Made by a program: the position numbers and the translations under genes. A stretch of 36,658 bases of DNA, from assembly GCA_947505655.1 (NCBI GenBank), contig CANNMD010000007.1:1-36658 (forward strand). Direction: 5' to 3'. Each line of letters begins with the position of its first letter. The stretch's first letter is position 1. Below, piece after piece: positions 7,996-15,814 of the stretch. Source of the DNA: Acidimicrobiaceae bacterium (GTDB lineage: Bacteria; Actinomycetota; Acidimicrobiia; Acidimicrobiales; Ilumatobacteraceae). A model generated the notes under the pieces. It saw only the letters and a list, made by a program, of their open reading frames with translations, was not told where the DNA came from and searched no databases.

Positions 7996-9188
7996 GGCAA
8001 CACCACGGCGGGCAGCGGATGGCGATAGAGAGCAGCCGCGTTAAGGCTGCACATCTTGCGAACTTCGTCGTCGGGAATATGGCCCCAGGTGTCGCCGATA
8101 GTGCGTTGCACATTGGGCCAGATGCTGTCGCCGTGTGGGTAATCGACCTCGACCATGATGTGGTCGATGCCGATGACATGGCGCAGATCGATGGTGGAGG
8201 GATCGTCGAACGTGCAGAACCAGAAGTTGCGGCGCAGCACCTCAGATGGCGGTGTGGACCAATCGCCTGCGTAGCCGTTGCGGTGGCCCATGATGTCGAG
8301 ACGGTCGATGAGCATCGGCACCCACCCAATGCCGCCCTCGCTCATCGCGATCTTGAGTTCGGGATGCTTCAGCGCATAACCGCTCCAGAGCCATTCTGCG
8401 CACGCACCGAGCGAGAGTTGGCCGAACAGCGTCGCGCCCAGTTGCACCGCTGGAGCGCCCTCTGGCGGGGGATAGGTGCCCGATGAACCCACGTGCAGGT
8501 TGATGACGGTGCCGGTTTCGACGCAAGCCTCGATGATGGGGTCCCACCATCCGGTGAAGATTGAGGGAAAGCCAATGGCGTGGGGCCGTTCGGGCAGGGT
8601 GACGCTGGTGAATCCGCGCGCAGCATTGCGACGAATCTCTTGCGCCCCGAGTTCGGCATCGGCGAGATAGGTAATACCCATCGGGATGATGCGTTCGGGA
8701 TAGGGCAGGTACCACTCTTCGTAGAGCCAGTCATTCCATGCGCGCGTGACAGCCAAGCCGAGTTCGGGATCGGATGCGGTGCTGAAGACTCGGCCGCAGA
8801 AACCGGTGATCTGCGAGGGGAAGTTGAGCGAGGCCCAGATGCCACAGGCGTCCATGTCGGCGATACGCGCGTGAATGTCCCAGCAGCCCTTGCGCATGTC
8901 TTCGAACCGCGCTGGCTCGAGGCTGTGCAGCTCGCGCTTGCGGCCAGCCACCGCGTTGAGACCCACTTGGCTGAACTGACGATTGTCGAATTCCCAAATC
9001 TGATGGCCCTTGGCATTCTCGACGAGTTGAGGTGCGGCGTGCTGCAGGTGCTTGGGCAGGCGACCAACGAACATGTCGGGTGGCTCGACAAGGTGATCAT
9101 CGACTGAGATCACGGTGTAACGAACCACTTCGGGTTCGGGGTCCGGCATGAGCACGTCGTAGTTGGTTGGCCCGATGAGGTAGGTCAT
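7992..9188 (-). CDS. Amidohydrolase-2 family protein (PF04909, ACMSD-like TIM barrel), copy 1
   Basis: 398 aa. The N-terminal ISVDDHLVEPPDMF gives the Asp30-x-His32 first metal motif, followed by mid-barrel His232 in NLHVGSSG and Asp349 in EVDYPHGDS near the end. This ligand set resembles the decarboxylase and C-C-hydrolase side of the family (gamma-resorcylate decarboxylase, ACMSD) more than classical amidases. The substrate is unknown. ATG at 9188 is chosen because the fold begins there and it overlaps the upstream SDR stop in an ATGA arrangement; a longer in-frame reading up to 9641 lies inside the SDR gene. It is the most divergent of three such paralogues in the window (the others start at 11235 and 23267). 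Confidence 0.85.
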   Translation of the reverse strand: MTYLIGPTNYDVLMPDPEPEVVRYTVISVDDHLVEPPDMFVGRLPKHLQHAAPQLVENAKGHQIWEFDNRQFSQVGLNAVAGRKRELHSLEPARFEDMRKGCWDIHARIADMDACGIWASLNFPSQITGFCGRVFSTASDPELGLAVTRAWNDWLYEEWYLPYPERIIPMGITYLADAELGAQEIRRNAARGFTSVTLPERPHAIGFPSIFTGWWDPIIEACVETGTVINLHVGSSGTYPPPEGAPAVQLGATLFGQLSLGACAEWLWSGYALKHPELKIAMSEGGIGWVPMLIDRLDIMGHRNGYAGDWSTPPSEVLRRNFWFCTFDDPSTIDLRHVIGIDHIMVEVDYPHGDSIWPNVQRTIGDTWGHIPDDEVRKMCSLNAAALYRHPLPAVVLP

Positions 9189-10006
9189 GGCAACAAGTGA
9201 AGTGTTCGGGCCGCATCGACGGCTTGCAGATAGCTGCCGTTGATCACAGACGGGTCGTCGACGAGATGAGCGATGGCGGCACCGACAATTTCGGGAGTGA
9301 CGGCGTGCTTGGCCACGAACGCGAGTTGGGAGCCAGCAGCGAGCACGCGCTCTGTCGCAACGAAGCCGGGGTTCACGTTGAAGGCGCGAATGCCGCGGCT
9401 CGCATATTCGACCGCGAGCATGTCGGCGATGCGATGGAAGCCGCCTTTGGTGACCGAGTACACCAGCGGCCATCCGCCTTCGCCAACGGGTGCGTGTGGG
9501 GTGACCTGACCGGCGCCTGAGGTGACGCCCACAACGGTGCCACTGCCCGCCGCGAGCATGTAATGCAACGCTCGATGGGTAATCAGCAATTGGGCCGTGA
9601 TGTTGCCGGTGATGCGCCGGATGATGTTGTCGGGCTCGCAATCGGCGAACAGCCGATCGTTGCCAGGGCCCACATAGATGGCGTTGTTCACGAGCACATC
9701 GAGTTGTCCGCCGAGTAGATCGACCGCCTGATCGACGATGTCGGCCAAGGTGTGCAGCTCGAGCAAATCGAGTTGTAGCGGCACGGCGCGACTGCCAACA
9801 GCGGCTATCTCGGCCGCGGTGGTCTCGAGGCTTCCTGGCAACATGACGCCGGTCTCGGGAGACAACGCCGTTGGGTCGCCCTCGCGCATCGTGCGCGCGG
9901 TGATTGCGACGTCGTAGCCAGCGCGGGCCAACGCAATGGCGATGCCTCTGCCGATGCCGCGACTCGCGCCCGTGACGAGCGCGGTCGGTCGGCGATGTGC
10001 AGTCAT
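9185..10006 (-). CDS. Short-chain dehydrogenase/reductase (SDR)
   Basis: 273 aa classical SDR: TGASRGIG (residues 12-19) for the dinucleotide, LDVLVNNA, Ser in GVTSGAG, and catalytic Tyr183-x3-Lys187 (YSVTK). It probably oxidises or reduces a hydroxy/keto substrate with NAD(P). Nothing in the sequence names the substrate. It lies between two PF04909 amidohydrolases: 20 bases after the upstream one and overlapping the downstream one by 4 bases, so the trio is one transcriptional unit and probably one pathway. An insertion around residues 40-60 (MREGDPTALSPETG) after beta-2 is longer than in typical SDRs. Confidence 0.86.
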   Translation of the reverse strand: MTAHRRPTALVTGASRGIGRGIAIALARAGYDVAITARTMREGDPTALSPETGVMLPGSLETTAAEIAAVGSRAVPLQLDLLELHTLADIVDQAVDLLGGQLDVLVNNAIYVGPGNDRLFADCEPDNIIRRITGNITAQLLITHRALHYMLAAGSGTVVGVTSGAGQVTPHAPVGEGGWPLVYSVTKGGFHRIADMLAVEYASRGIRAFNVNPGFVATERVLAAGSQLAFVAKHAVTPEIVGAAIAHLVDDPSVINGSYLQAVDAARTLHLLP

Positions 10007-10026
10007 CTCAGAGTGCGATCGTTGCC

Positions 10027-11235
10027 CTAGTAGGGGAGGTCGAGGCGCAGCATGCGAATGGCATTGCCGCGAGCGATCTTGTAGACCGTTTCATCGTCGA
10101 GGTCGACGATCTGGTCGCGGAAGATCTGCTGCGTATCGGGCCACGTGGAGTCGGTGTGCGGGTAGTCGGTCTCGAAGGTGACGTTGTTGACGCCGATGCG
10201 GTGCAGGCTTTCGAGGCCGTGACGATCGCGGTAGAAGCAGCCGTAGATCTGACGGAACCAGTAGGTGCTCGGTGGCTCAGGAACCAGATCGCGAACGCCG
10301 CCCCATGCGCGGTGCTCGTTCCACACGTCGTCGACGCGCTCGAGGATGTAGGGGATCCAGCCGATCTGACCCTCGCTGTAGGCCAGGCGAAGGCCGGGGT
10401 AGCGAACGAGCAAGCCGCTGAACAAGAAGTCGCTCAGTGAGCTCATTGCGTTGCCGAAGCTGAGGGTGGCGGCAACGGCCGGAGGCGCATCGGACGAAGT
10501 GGCTGGCATCTGCGACGAGGAACCAATGTGCATGCACACGATGGTGTCGGTCTCGGCGCACGCCTGGAAGAAGGGCTCCCAGTATCCGCTGTGCAGCGAT
10601 GGCAGGCCGAGCTTGGCTGGGATCTCGCTGAACGCTACGGCAGTGACGCCGCGTGCAGCATTGCGGCGAATTTCGCGTGCTGCTGCCTCAACATCCCAGA
10701 GCGGAACGATTGGCAACGGGATGAGACGCCCGCCCGAATCGCCACACCACTCTTCGACCATCCAGTCGTTGTAGGCGGTGACGCAAGCGGCAGCGAGGTC
10801 TTTGTCGCGTGCCTCGGCAAAGGTCTGCCCGCAAAAGCGCGGCATGGTTGGAAAGCACAACGAGGCTTCGACACCGTCGATGTCCATGTCGGCGAGACGA
10901 GCCTTGGGGTCGTAGCAACCGGGGCGCATTTCGTCGTAGGTGATGGGCGACATCGTCATGTCGTCGCGGGCGAAACCAACAGCAGCCACGTGGCGCTTGT
11001 GGGGTGCAATGAGGTCTTCGTAGAACCAGCAATCGGACTTCGGTGCGTCGTCGTCCCACTGGAAGTCGTACTTGGTGCCGCCGAGGTACTTCATGCCGGC
11101 GATGCCACGTCGCTCAACGCGAGGTGCGTCGGGGTGATTGCGGAACTTTGCGGGGAGCCACCGCTCGAACAGATGGGTCGGCTCGACAACATGATCGTCG
11201 ACGCTGATGATCTTGGGAATTACGCGCTCGCTCAT
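10027..11235 (-). CDS. Amidohydrolase-2 family protein (PF04909), copy 2
   Basis: 402 aa TIM-barrel metal hydrolase/decarboxylase family. Metal and catalytic residues visible: Asp13-x-His15 in ISVDDHVVEP, His236 in CMHIGSSS, Asp357 in FETDYPHTDS. It is strongly similar along its length to the copy at 22059-23267 (shared blocks ASLCFPT.PRFCGQTF, AYNDWMVEEWCG and YSEGQIGWIPYILER). Function is unknown; such proteins often stand beside CoA ligases and acyl-CoA dehydrogenases in actinobacteria. ATG at 11235 has AGGAAA a few bases upstream on the minus strand. It heads the operon running to 6319 and has the conserved 17-bp palindrome 51 bases upstream. Confidence 0.87.
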   Translation of the reverse strand: MSERVIPKIISVDDHVVEPTHLFERWLPAKFRNHPDAPRVERRGIAGMKYLGGTKYDFQWDDDAPKSDCWFYEDLIAPHKRHVAAVGFARDDMTMSPITYDEMRPGCYDPKARLADMDIDGVEASLCFPTMPRFCGQTFAEARDKDLAAACVTAYNDWMVEEWCGDSGGRLIPLPIVPLWDVEAAAREIRRNAARGVTAVAFSEIPAKLGLPSLHSGYWEPFFQACAETDTIVCMHIGSSSQMPATSSDAPPAVAATLSFGNAMSSLSDFLFSGLLVRYPGLRLAYSEGQIGWIPYILERVDDVWNEHRAWGGVRDLVPEPPSTYWFRQIYGCFYRDRHGLESLHRIGVNNVTFETDYPHTDSTWPDTQQIFRDQIVDLDDETVYKIARGNAIRMLRLDLPY

Positions 11236-11286
11236 CGTGCTGTGTTTCCTGACTGCAATGCGTGCTAACCGTTGCGGTTACTGGTT

Positions 11287-11303
11287 TCTGACACCGTATC
11301 AGA
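11287..11303. promoter_or_regulatory. Putative TetR operator, site A (17-bp palindrome)
   Basis: TCTGACACCGTATCAGA is an inverted repeat with arms matching at five outer positions plus two inner ones. It is a variant of the palindrome seen at 17050, 23290 and 30852. It sits 51 bases before the ATG of the amidohydrolase/SDR/FadD17-like operon, and the outside flanks (GTT before, TT after on the plus strand) also match sites C and D. Regulator assignment is inference. Confidence 0.6.
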
Positions 11304-11357
11304 TTTATTTCACGGACCCATTTGCGGAGCGACAATGGGTTACGTCGTTGGCAGCGC

Positions 11358-12269
11358 TCAGCTCAGGATTCCGGCCGCAAATGTGTCGAGAGATCGCGAG
11401 AAATCGGCCACGGTGTTACCGGGCAAGCTCACCGTGAGACCCATCACACCGAGCGCTTCGAGTTGGGCGATTTCGTCGCGGAGTTTGCTGGCGTCCCATG
11501 CCGCGAGATCGAAGCCAGACAGCCCCCACGGGGTGAACCAGATCTGCAGAGGCTCGGTTCGACCATGCTCGGCCGCGAGGTGATGAGCGATATCGATTCG
11601 GCCGCTGAGATCGGCCAACGATTCGATGCCGGGTGTGCGCAACAACCGCGATGCTGCGGCTGGACTTGGCATTGGCACCCAGCCGTCGGCCGACGTGACA
11701 GCGCGGCGGATAGCGGCGGTGGAGTTGCCTCCGATGAGGATGGGTGGACGAGGGCGCTGCACGGGTAGGGGAGCGAGCACGTTGTCGGTGGCCGCGAAGC
11801 CAGAGCCGGTGAGCGCTACGGGTGATCCCTGCCATGCGGTGTACATGGCAGCCAAGGCCTCGTCGGTGCGCGGCCCGCGGTCGTCGAAGGTGGCGCCCAA
11901 CGCAGCGAACTCAGATTCGAGATAGCCAGCGCCGACGCCAACGATGAGGCGACCGTTGCTCAGCGAGTCGAGCGTGGCCAAGCCGTGGGCCGACAGAAAC
12001 GGATTGCGATACGCAAGGATGAGCAGATTGGTCTGCAAGCGCAAGGTGGTTGTGGCCGCTGCGGCGAACGACAGAGCCACGAAGGGATCGAGCGAGTGGT
12101 GGCCGCCGCGGCTGAGCCACTTGGCTGATGGAAACGGGTGGTCGGTGACGAACACTGCGTGGAAGCCGGCAGCCTCGGCGCTCTGGCTCATTTTGGTGAT
12201 GGCCGCGGCCGTGGCCAATTCGGGGTGCGCCGGCAGGCGGTCGGTCGGCAGACCAAGAGAGATGAGCAT
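11358..12269 (-). CDS. LLM-class F420-dependent oxidoreductase (luciferase-like)
   Basis: 303 aa, bacterial luciferase-like monooxygenase fold. Markers are AAEAAGFHAVFVTDHPFP, LRLQTNLLILAYRNPFLSAHGLATLDSLSNGR and VGVGAGYLESEF, the pattern of the LLM F420-dependent class common in actinobacteria. Cofactor F420 or FMN binding is family knowledge and cannot be proven from this sequence. Reaction and substrate are unknown. ATG at 12269. It is divergent from the SDR at 12378, sharing a 108-bp region that holds only an AT-rich 10-bp palindrome (ACAAATTTGT, 12326-12335). It is transcribed toward the amidohydrolase operon, and the operator at 11287 lies just past its stop. Confidence 0.84.
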   Translation of the reverse strand: MLISLGLPTDRLPAHPELATAAAITKMSQSAEAAGFHAVFVTDHPFPSAKWLSRGGHHSLDPFVALSFAAAATTTLRLQTNLLILAYRNPFLSAHGLATLDSLSNGRLIVGVGAGYLESEFAALGATFDDRGPRTDEALAAMYTAWQGSPVALTGSGFAATDNVLAPLPVQRPRPPILIGGNSTAAIRRAVTSADGWVPMPSPAAASRLLRTPGIESLADLSGRIDIAHHLAAEHGRTEPLQIWFTPWGLSGFDLAAWDASKLRDEIAQLEALGVMGLTVSLPGNTVADFSRSLDTFAAGILS

Positions 12270-12377
12270 CGTCGGAGCATAGAATCCGAGAGCTGTCAGG
12301 GTTCACTTGGTAGACATTGCTGAACACAAATTTGTTGATCGAGCGCAGCCGATGCGTCGATGAGAAGGAGACAAGTC

Positions 12378-13268
12378 ATGGGTGCACTCACCGGCAAGGT
12401 TGCCATCGTCACTGGAGCCGGGCAGGGCGTTGGCCGTTGCCATGCTGAGTTTCTTGCCTCCGAAGGTGCAGCGGTCGTTATCAACGACATCACCGATCGC
12501 GCCGAAATCGTGGCAGCTGCAATCGTGGCCGCTGGCGGTCGCGCCGTTGCTCACCGCGGCAGTGCAAGCAGCTGGACCGATGCCGAAGCGCTCATTCAGC
12601 GTGCCGTCTCTACGTTTGGCGACCTGCACATCTTGGTCAACAACGCCGGCTTCTTGCGCGACGCCATGGTGTTCTCGATGGACGAATCGCAGTGGGACGC
12701 CGTGGTCGATGTGCACCTCAAGGGTCACTTTGCGCCGAGCCATTTCGCGGCTGTGTATTGGCGGGCCCAATCGAAGTTGCTTGGCGAGGGCGCGGTGCTG
12801 CCACAACGACGCATCATCAATACCACCAGTGAGAGCGGCCTGTTTGGTGGCCCCGGCCAGAGCAACTACGGCAGCGCGAAGGGTGGCATCATCACGATGA
12901 CCCTCGTGCATGCACGCGAACTGCAGCGGCTCAATGTCACGGTCAACGTGATCGCCCCTCGAGCACGCACACCAATGACCGAGGTCAATCCCAAGTTCAC
13001 CAAGCCCGAAACCGGCTTCGACAAATACGACCCTGCCAACGTGAGCCCAATGGTCGCGTTCCTTGCCAGCGATGCGGCGAGCGATGTCAGCGGCCAAGCG
13101 TTCATAGTGCTCGGCGATCAGGTGCACCGCATCCAGCCCACCACCATCCTCGCCTCGGTTACGGCCGGCGCTACTCAGTGGAGTGTCGATGGGCTCATTG
13201 CCGCCAAGGACCAACTGTTTGCAGGCGCCCCAAGCGGCGTGCCTGTGTGGGGTGGCCCGCCGATGTAG
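12378..13268 (+). CDS. SDR-family oxidoreductase, Hsd4A / MFE-2 hydroxyacyl-CoA dehydrogenase-like
   Basis: 296 aa. SDR motifs: TGAGQGVG (12-19), NNAG, NTTSESG and catalytic Tyr164-x3-Lys168 (NYGSAK). The blocks VHLKGHF, YWRAQSK and GQSNYGSAKGG match the dehydrogenase type found in peroxisomal multifunctional enzyme 2 and mycobacterial Hsd4A, which oxidise 3-hydroxyacyl-CoA, including steroid side-chain intermediates. The C-terminal extension after residue 240 (GDQVHRIQPTT ... WGGPPM) also fits that group. Start ATG 12378 has GAAGGAG at 12364-12370, an ideal ribosome site; a longer start at 12360 would lose it. It is monocistronic, divergent from the LLM gene and convergent with the TetR gene (21 bases apart). 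Confidence 0.86.
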   Translation: MGALTGKVAIVTGAGQGVGRCHAEFLASEGAAVVINDITDRAEIVAAAIVAAGGRAVAHRGSASSWTDAEALIQRAVSTFGDLHILVNNAGFLRDAMVFSMDESQWDAVVDVHLKGHFAPSHFAAVYWRAQSKLLGEGAVLPQRRIINTTSESGLFGGPGQSNYGSAKGGIITMTLVHARELQRLNVTVNVIAPRARTPMTEVNPKFTKPETGFDKYDPANVSPMVAFLASDAASDVSGQAFIVLGDQVHRIQPTTILASVTAGATQWSVDGLIAAKDQLFAGAPSGVPVWGGPPM

Positions 13269-13289
13269 GCAGGCGCGCTGCTGGGGTTC

Positions 13290-13931
13290 TCAGCGGCCAG
13301 TGAGCGAGCGATACACAAGCATTGCCAGCGTGTCGCGCATCGAGCTTGAGGGTGCTCCGCGTCGGGCGATCTCGTTGCGATACGGAAGCAGTCGCTCGAT
13401 CATCGCAATCATCGCGGTGGCGGTAACAAACGGGTGCATCTCGGCGGGCAGACGTCCGGCCGCTTGGGCCTGCTCGACCATGTGACCCATCGAGGGGATG
13501 AGCACGAGGTTGGCGCGTGAGCGGGCCTCGCGAAACGCAGCGTTGCCTTCTTCGGCTTTCAGGTTGCGCACTCGCAGCACGGCGCTGTGGTCGTCCCAAA
13601 ACGTGATGTAGGCATCGACAAACGCTTGAGCGCGCTGCAACCCGTCGCCGTCTTGCCACGGATCGGACAGGTGTGAAACCAGCGGCGCTTCGTCGAGAGT
13701 TGCCAACTCGGTGAGGGCCAAGATGGCGGCGTCGACATCGACGAAGTATTGGTAAAACGTGGCAGGCGACGAGCCGATTTCGCGGGTGATGTCGACGATA
13801 CGCAACTCCAGCACGCCGGCCTCGGACAGCAACTTTGCCGTGGCCTCAAGCAGCTTGGTTCGAGTGCTTTCGGCCCGTGAGCCAAGTACGCGCCCGTCGG
13901 CACCCAAAATGGTCTTGTTCGGACGTGCCAC
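13290..13931 (-). CDS. TetR-family transcriptional regulator
   Basis: 213 aa. N-terminal helix-turn-helix domain at about residues 20-68 (RTKLLEATAKLLSEAG, LRIVDITREIGSSPATFYQYF); the rest is an all-helical effector domain with no close motif. It starts with GTG at 13931 behind GGGAG on the minus strand, 18 bases after the stop of the Hsd4A-like SDR. It is therefore the last gene of the acyl-CoA dehydrogenase operon 17002-13290. That operon carries operator site B at its head, so the protein may bind the 17-bp palindrome and repress its own operon and three others. An acyl-CoA-type ligand is plausible from the neighbours but is inference. Confidence 0.88.
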   Translation of the reverse strand: MARPNKTILGADGRVLGSRAESTRTKLLEATAKLLSEAGVLELRIVDITREIGSSPATFYQYFVDVDAAILALTELATLDEAPLVSHLSDPWQDGDGLQRAQAFVDAYITFWDDHSAVLRVRNLKAEEGNAAFREARSRANLVLIPSMGHMVEQAQAAGRLPAEMHPFVTATAMIAMIERLLPYRNEIARRGAPSSSMRDTLAMLVYRSLTGR

Positions 13932-13949
13932 GCTTCTCCCTCGAAAGTT

Positions 13950-14849
13950 CTATGAACCGTACACGGGAGTGGGGTCGGGAGCCGACTGCAGCAGATCGCT
14001 GACCAGCGGTCCGATCTCGGCGGGCTCGAATCGGGCGCCCTTGTCGAACACCGCGCCGTGGTGCCAGCCATCGGCAACGCTGAGTTGGCCGCCAGCGATC
14101 TCGAACATGCGACCCGACACGCCGCACATCTCGGAACCGAGCCACACCACCAATGGGCTGATGTTGGCGGGGTCCATTGAGTCGAAGCCTTCTTCGGGTT
14201 TGCGCATCATGTCGGCAAAGGCTTCTTCGGTCATGCGGCTGCGCGCCGAAGGGGCGATGCCGTTGACGAGAATGCCGTAGCGGCCGAGTTCTTGCGCTGC
14301 CACGATGGTGAACCCAGCGATGCCAGCCTTGGCAGCCGAGTAGTTGCCTTGCGAGACGCTGCCAAAGAGACCAGCGCCCGACGATGTGGTGACGACGCGG
14401 GCCTGCACTGGAGACCCAGCTTTGACCTGTGCGCGCCAGTAGTCGATGGCGTGACGAACTGGGCAGAACATGCCGCGCAGGTGCACCTTCATTACGGCGT
14501 CCCACTCGTCGACCGACATATTGACGATCATGCGGTCGCGCACGATGCCGGCGTTACACACCACGGTGTCGAGACGACCGTAGACCTCGATGGTCTGGGC
14601 GATGAGGTGACCAGCTTGGTCCCAATCGCTGATGTCGTCGCCGTTCACGATGGCGTCTCCGCCAAGCGAGCGAATCTCTTCGACCACTTCTTGCGCAGGC
14701 GACAAGCTGCCGCCGCTGCCATCGAGTTCGGCACCCACGTCGTTGACCACGACCTTGGCGCCCTCGGCCGCAAACGCCATTGCGTGAGCGCGGCCAAGGC
14801 CACGTCCGGCTCCGGTGATGATGACAACTCGGTTGTCGCAAATACCCAT
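13950..14849 (-). CDS. SDR-family oxidoreductase, Hsd4A / MFE-2 hydroxyacyl-CoA dehydrogenase-like, second copy
   Basis: 299 aa. TGAGRGLG (12-19), VVCNAGIVRDRM, Ser in TTSSGAG, and catalytic Tyr170-x3-Lys174 (NYSAAK). It shares with the gene at 12378 the blocks VHLRG, YWRAQVK, MTEE or MTEV and DPANISP or DPANVSP. These are traits of the 3-hydroxyacyl-CoA dehydrogenase SDRs of sterol side-chain beta-oxidation (Hsd4A) and of MFE-2. Predicted role: oxidation of a 3-hydroxyacyl-CoA to the 3-keto form using NAD. It follows the acyl-CoA dehydrogenase gene by 9 bases and precedes the TetR gene by 18, so the dehydrogenation steps are encoded together. It carries an insertion rich in Gly and Ser at residues 43-50. 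Confidence 0.87.
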   Translation of the reverse strand: MGICDNRVVIITGAGRGLGRAHAMAFAAEGAKVVVNDVGAELDGSGGSLSPAQEVVEEIRSLGGDAIVNGDDISDWDQAGHLIAQTIEVYGRLDTVVCNAGIVRDRMIVNMSVDEWDAVMKVHLRGMFCPVRHAIDYWRAQVKAGSPVQARVVTTSSGAGLFGSVSQGNYSAAKAGIAGFTIVAAQELGRYGILVNGIAPSARSRMTEEAFADMMRKPEEGFDSMDPANISPLVVWLGSEMCGVSGRMFEIAGGQLSVADGWHHGAVFDKGARFEPAEIGPLVSDLLQSAPDPTPVYGS

Positions 14850-14858
14850 GATGGCCTC

Positions 14859-15809
14859 CTACAACGCTGCCGAAAATGCGGCAGCGTGTTCGTCGCTGTT
14901 TCCGAAGTGGGTGTCGAGCACACACGCGCGTTTCCAGTAGCGCTGTGCGTCGACCTCCCAAGTAAAGCCCATACCGCCGTGCACCTGAATGCCGGTCTTG
15001 CCGCAGAACAGGGCGCTGTCGCCAGCAAGCATCTTGGCCATGCGCGCGGTTTGCATCAGGTCGGTGCTGTCGCCGCGGCCGTCGATGTTTACCGCTGCGG
15101 CGTACACCGCTGCGCGAGTGACCTCGGCCTTGGTGAGCATGTCGGCGAGCAGATGCTTCACGGCCTGGAACGAACCAATGGGCCGACCGAATTGCTCGCG
15201 CTGCATCGCGTATTGCTTGGCGAGGTCGATGCTGGCGAGGCACAGACCCAGTTGCAGCGCGGCGGTGAGCACCATGCCGTCGCGGTGCCAGACGTGCGCA
15301 GCGGCCGCATCGGCGATGAGCTTGCCCTGCGGCAGGTGGCTGACCGCAGTGATGGGCGTGAGCGCGTCGAGCGGCCGCTCGGCATGCACGCCGATGACCT
15401 CGGCGGGATCCACCACGAAGAGACCTTCGGGGCGCACCACGATGAGATCGTCGAGCGATGCGAGGTGCTCGGCAACATTCACTGGCTCGCTGGGCTCAAT
15501 GAGACCAACGATGCGTGAGCCGTTGGCGGCCGCTGGCATCAGCGTTGCGGCGAGGTGCGAGGCCACGAGCGGACCAGCGACTAGCGACCGGCCAAGCTCT
15601 TCGAAAGCGAGCACAGATTCGGTCATGCCGAAGCCATCGGCGCGCAGGCTGAACACACCCACGGCGCCAAGTTCTTGCCACAGCGCACGATCGAGTGCGC
15701 CGCCGGTTTCTTCGTTGGCGCGCACCACATCGATGGTGCAGCGGCCGGTGAGGAACGAACGGATGCCCTCTTGTAGTGAGCGTTCGTCGTCGTTGAGTTC
15801 GAAGTCCAT
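14859..15809 (-). CDS. Acyl-CoA dehydrogenase, small subunit type (FadE)
   Basis: 316 aa, shorter than a standalone acyl-CoA dehydrogenase (about 380-400). N-terminal helices MDFELNDDERSLQEGIRSF and ALWQELGAVGVFSL, then FGRPIGSFQAVKHLLADM and IQVHGGMGFTWEVDAQRYWKRA in the C-terminal helical domain. The central beta domain is reduced, as in the partner subunits of mycobacterial alpha2beta2 FadE heterotetramers for steroid side chains. I see no catalytic Glu in the usual place, so the partner encoded just upstream probably supplies it. ATG at 15809 is chosen (fold starts here, 5 bases after the upstream stop); the reading up to 16166 overlaps the upstream gene out of frame. Confidence 0.86.
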   Translation of the reverse strand: MDFELNDDERSLQEGIRSFLTGRCTIDVVRANEETGGALDRALWQELGAVGVFSLRADGFGMTESVLAFEELGRSLVAGPLVASHLAATLMPAAANGSRIVGLIEPSEPVNVAEHLASLDDLIVVRPEGLFVVDPAEVIGVHAERPLDALTPITAVSHLPQGKLIADAAAAHVWHRDGMVLTAALQLGLCLASIDLAKQYAMQREQFGRPIGSFQAVKHLLADMLTKAEVTRAAVYAAAVNIDGRGDSTDLMQTARMAKMLAGDSALFCGKTGIQVHGGMGFTWEVDAQRYWKRACVLDTHFGNSDEHAAAFSAAL

Positions 15810-15814
15810 TCGCG

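Noticed and set aside
9189-9641. 151-codon N-terminal extension of the amidohydrolase at 7992
   Set aside because: Arg/His-rich translation of the SDR gene in another frame; the conserved fold and coupled ATGA start lie at 9188.
12284-12300. Possible fifth palindrome copy (TGTCAGG) before the SDR at 12378
   Set aside because: Only the right half resembles the motif; the left arm does not match.
12303-13214. Minus-strand 303-codon open frame opposite the Hsd4A-like SDR
   Set aside because: The SDR has an ideal ribosome site and intact Tyr-Lys; the opposite frame has no motif and runs into the divergent promoter region.
14292-15518. Long plus-strand open frame (408 codons) opposite the SDR and acyl-CoA dehydrogenase genes
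   Set aside because: Antisense shadow typical of GC-rich DNA; no recognisable domain, and both opposite-strand genes have clear catalytic motifs.
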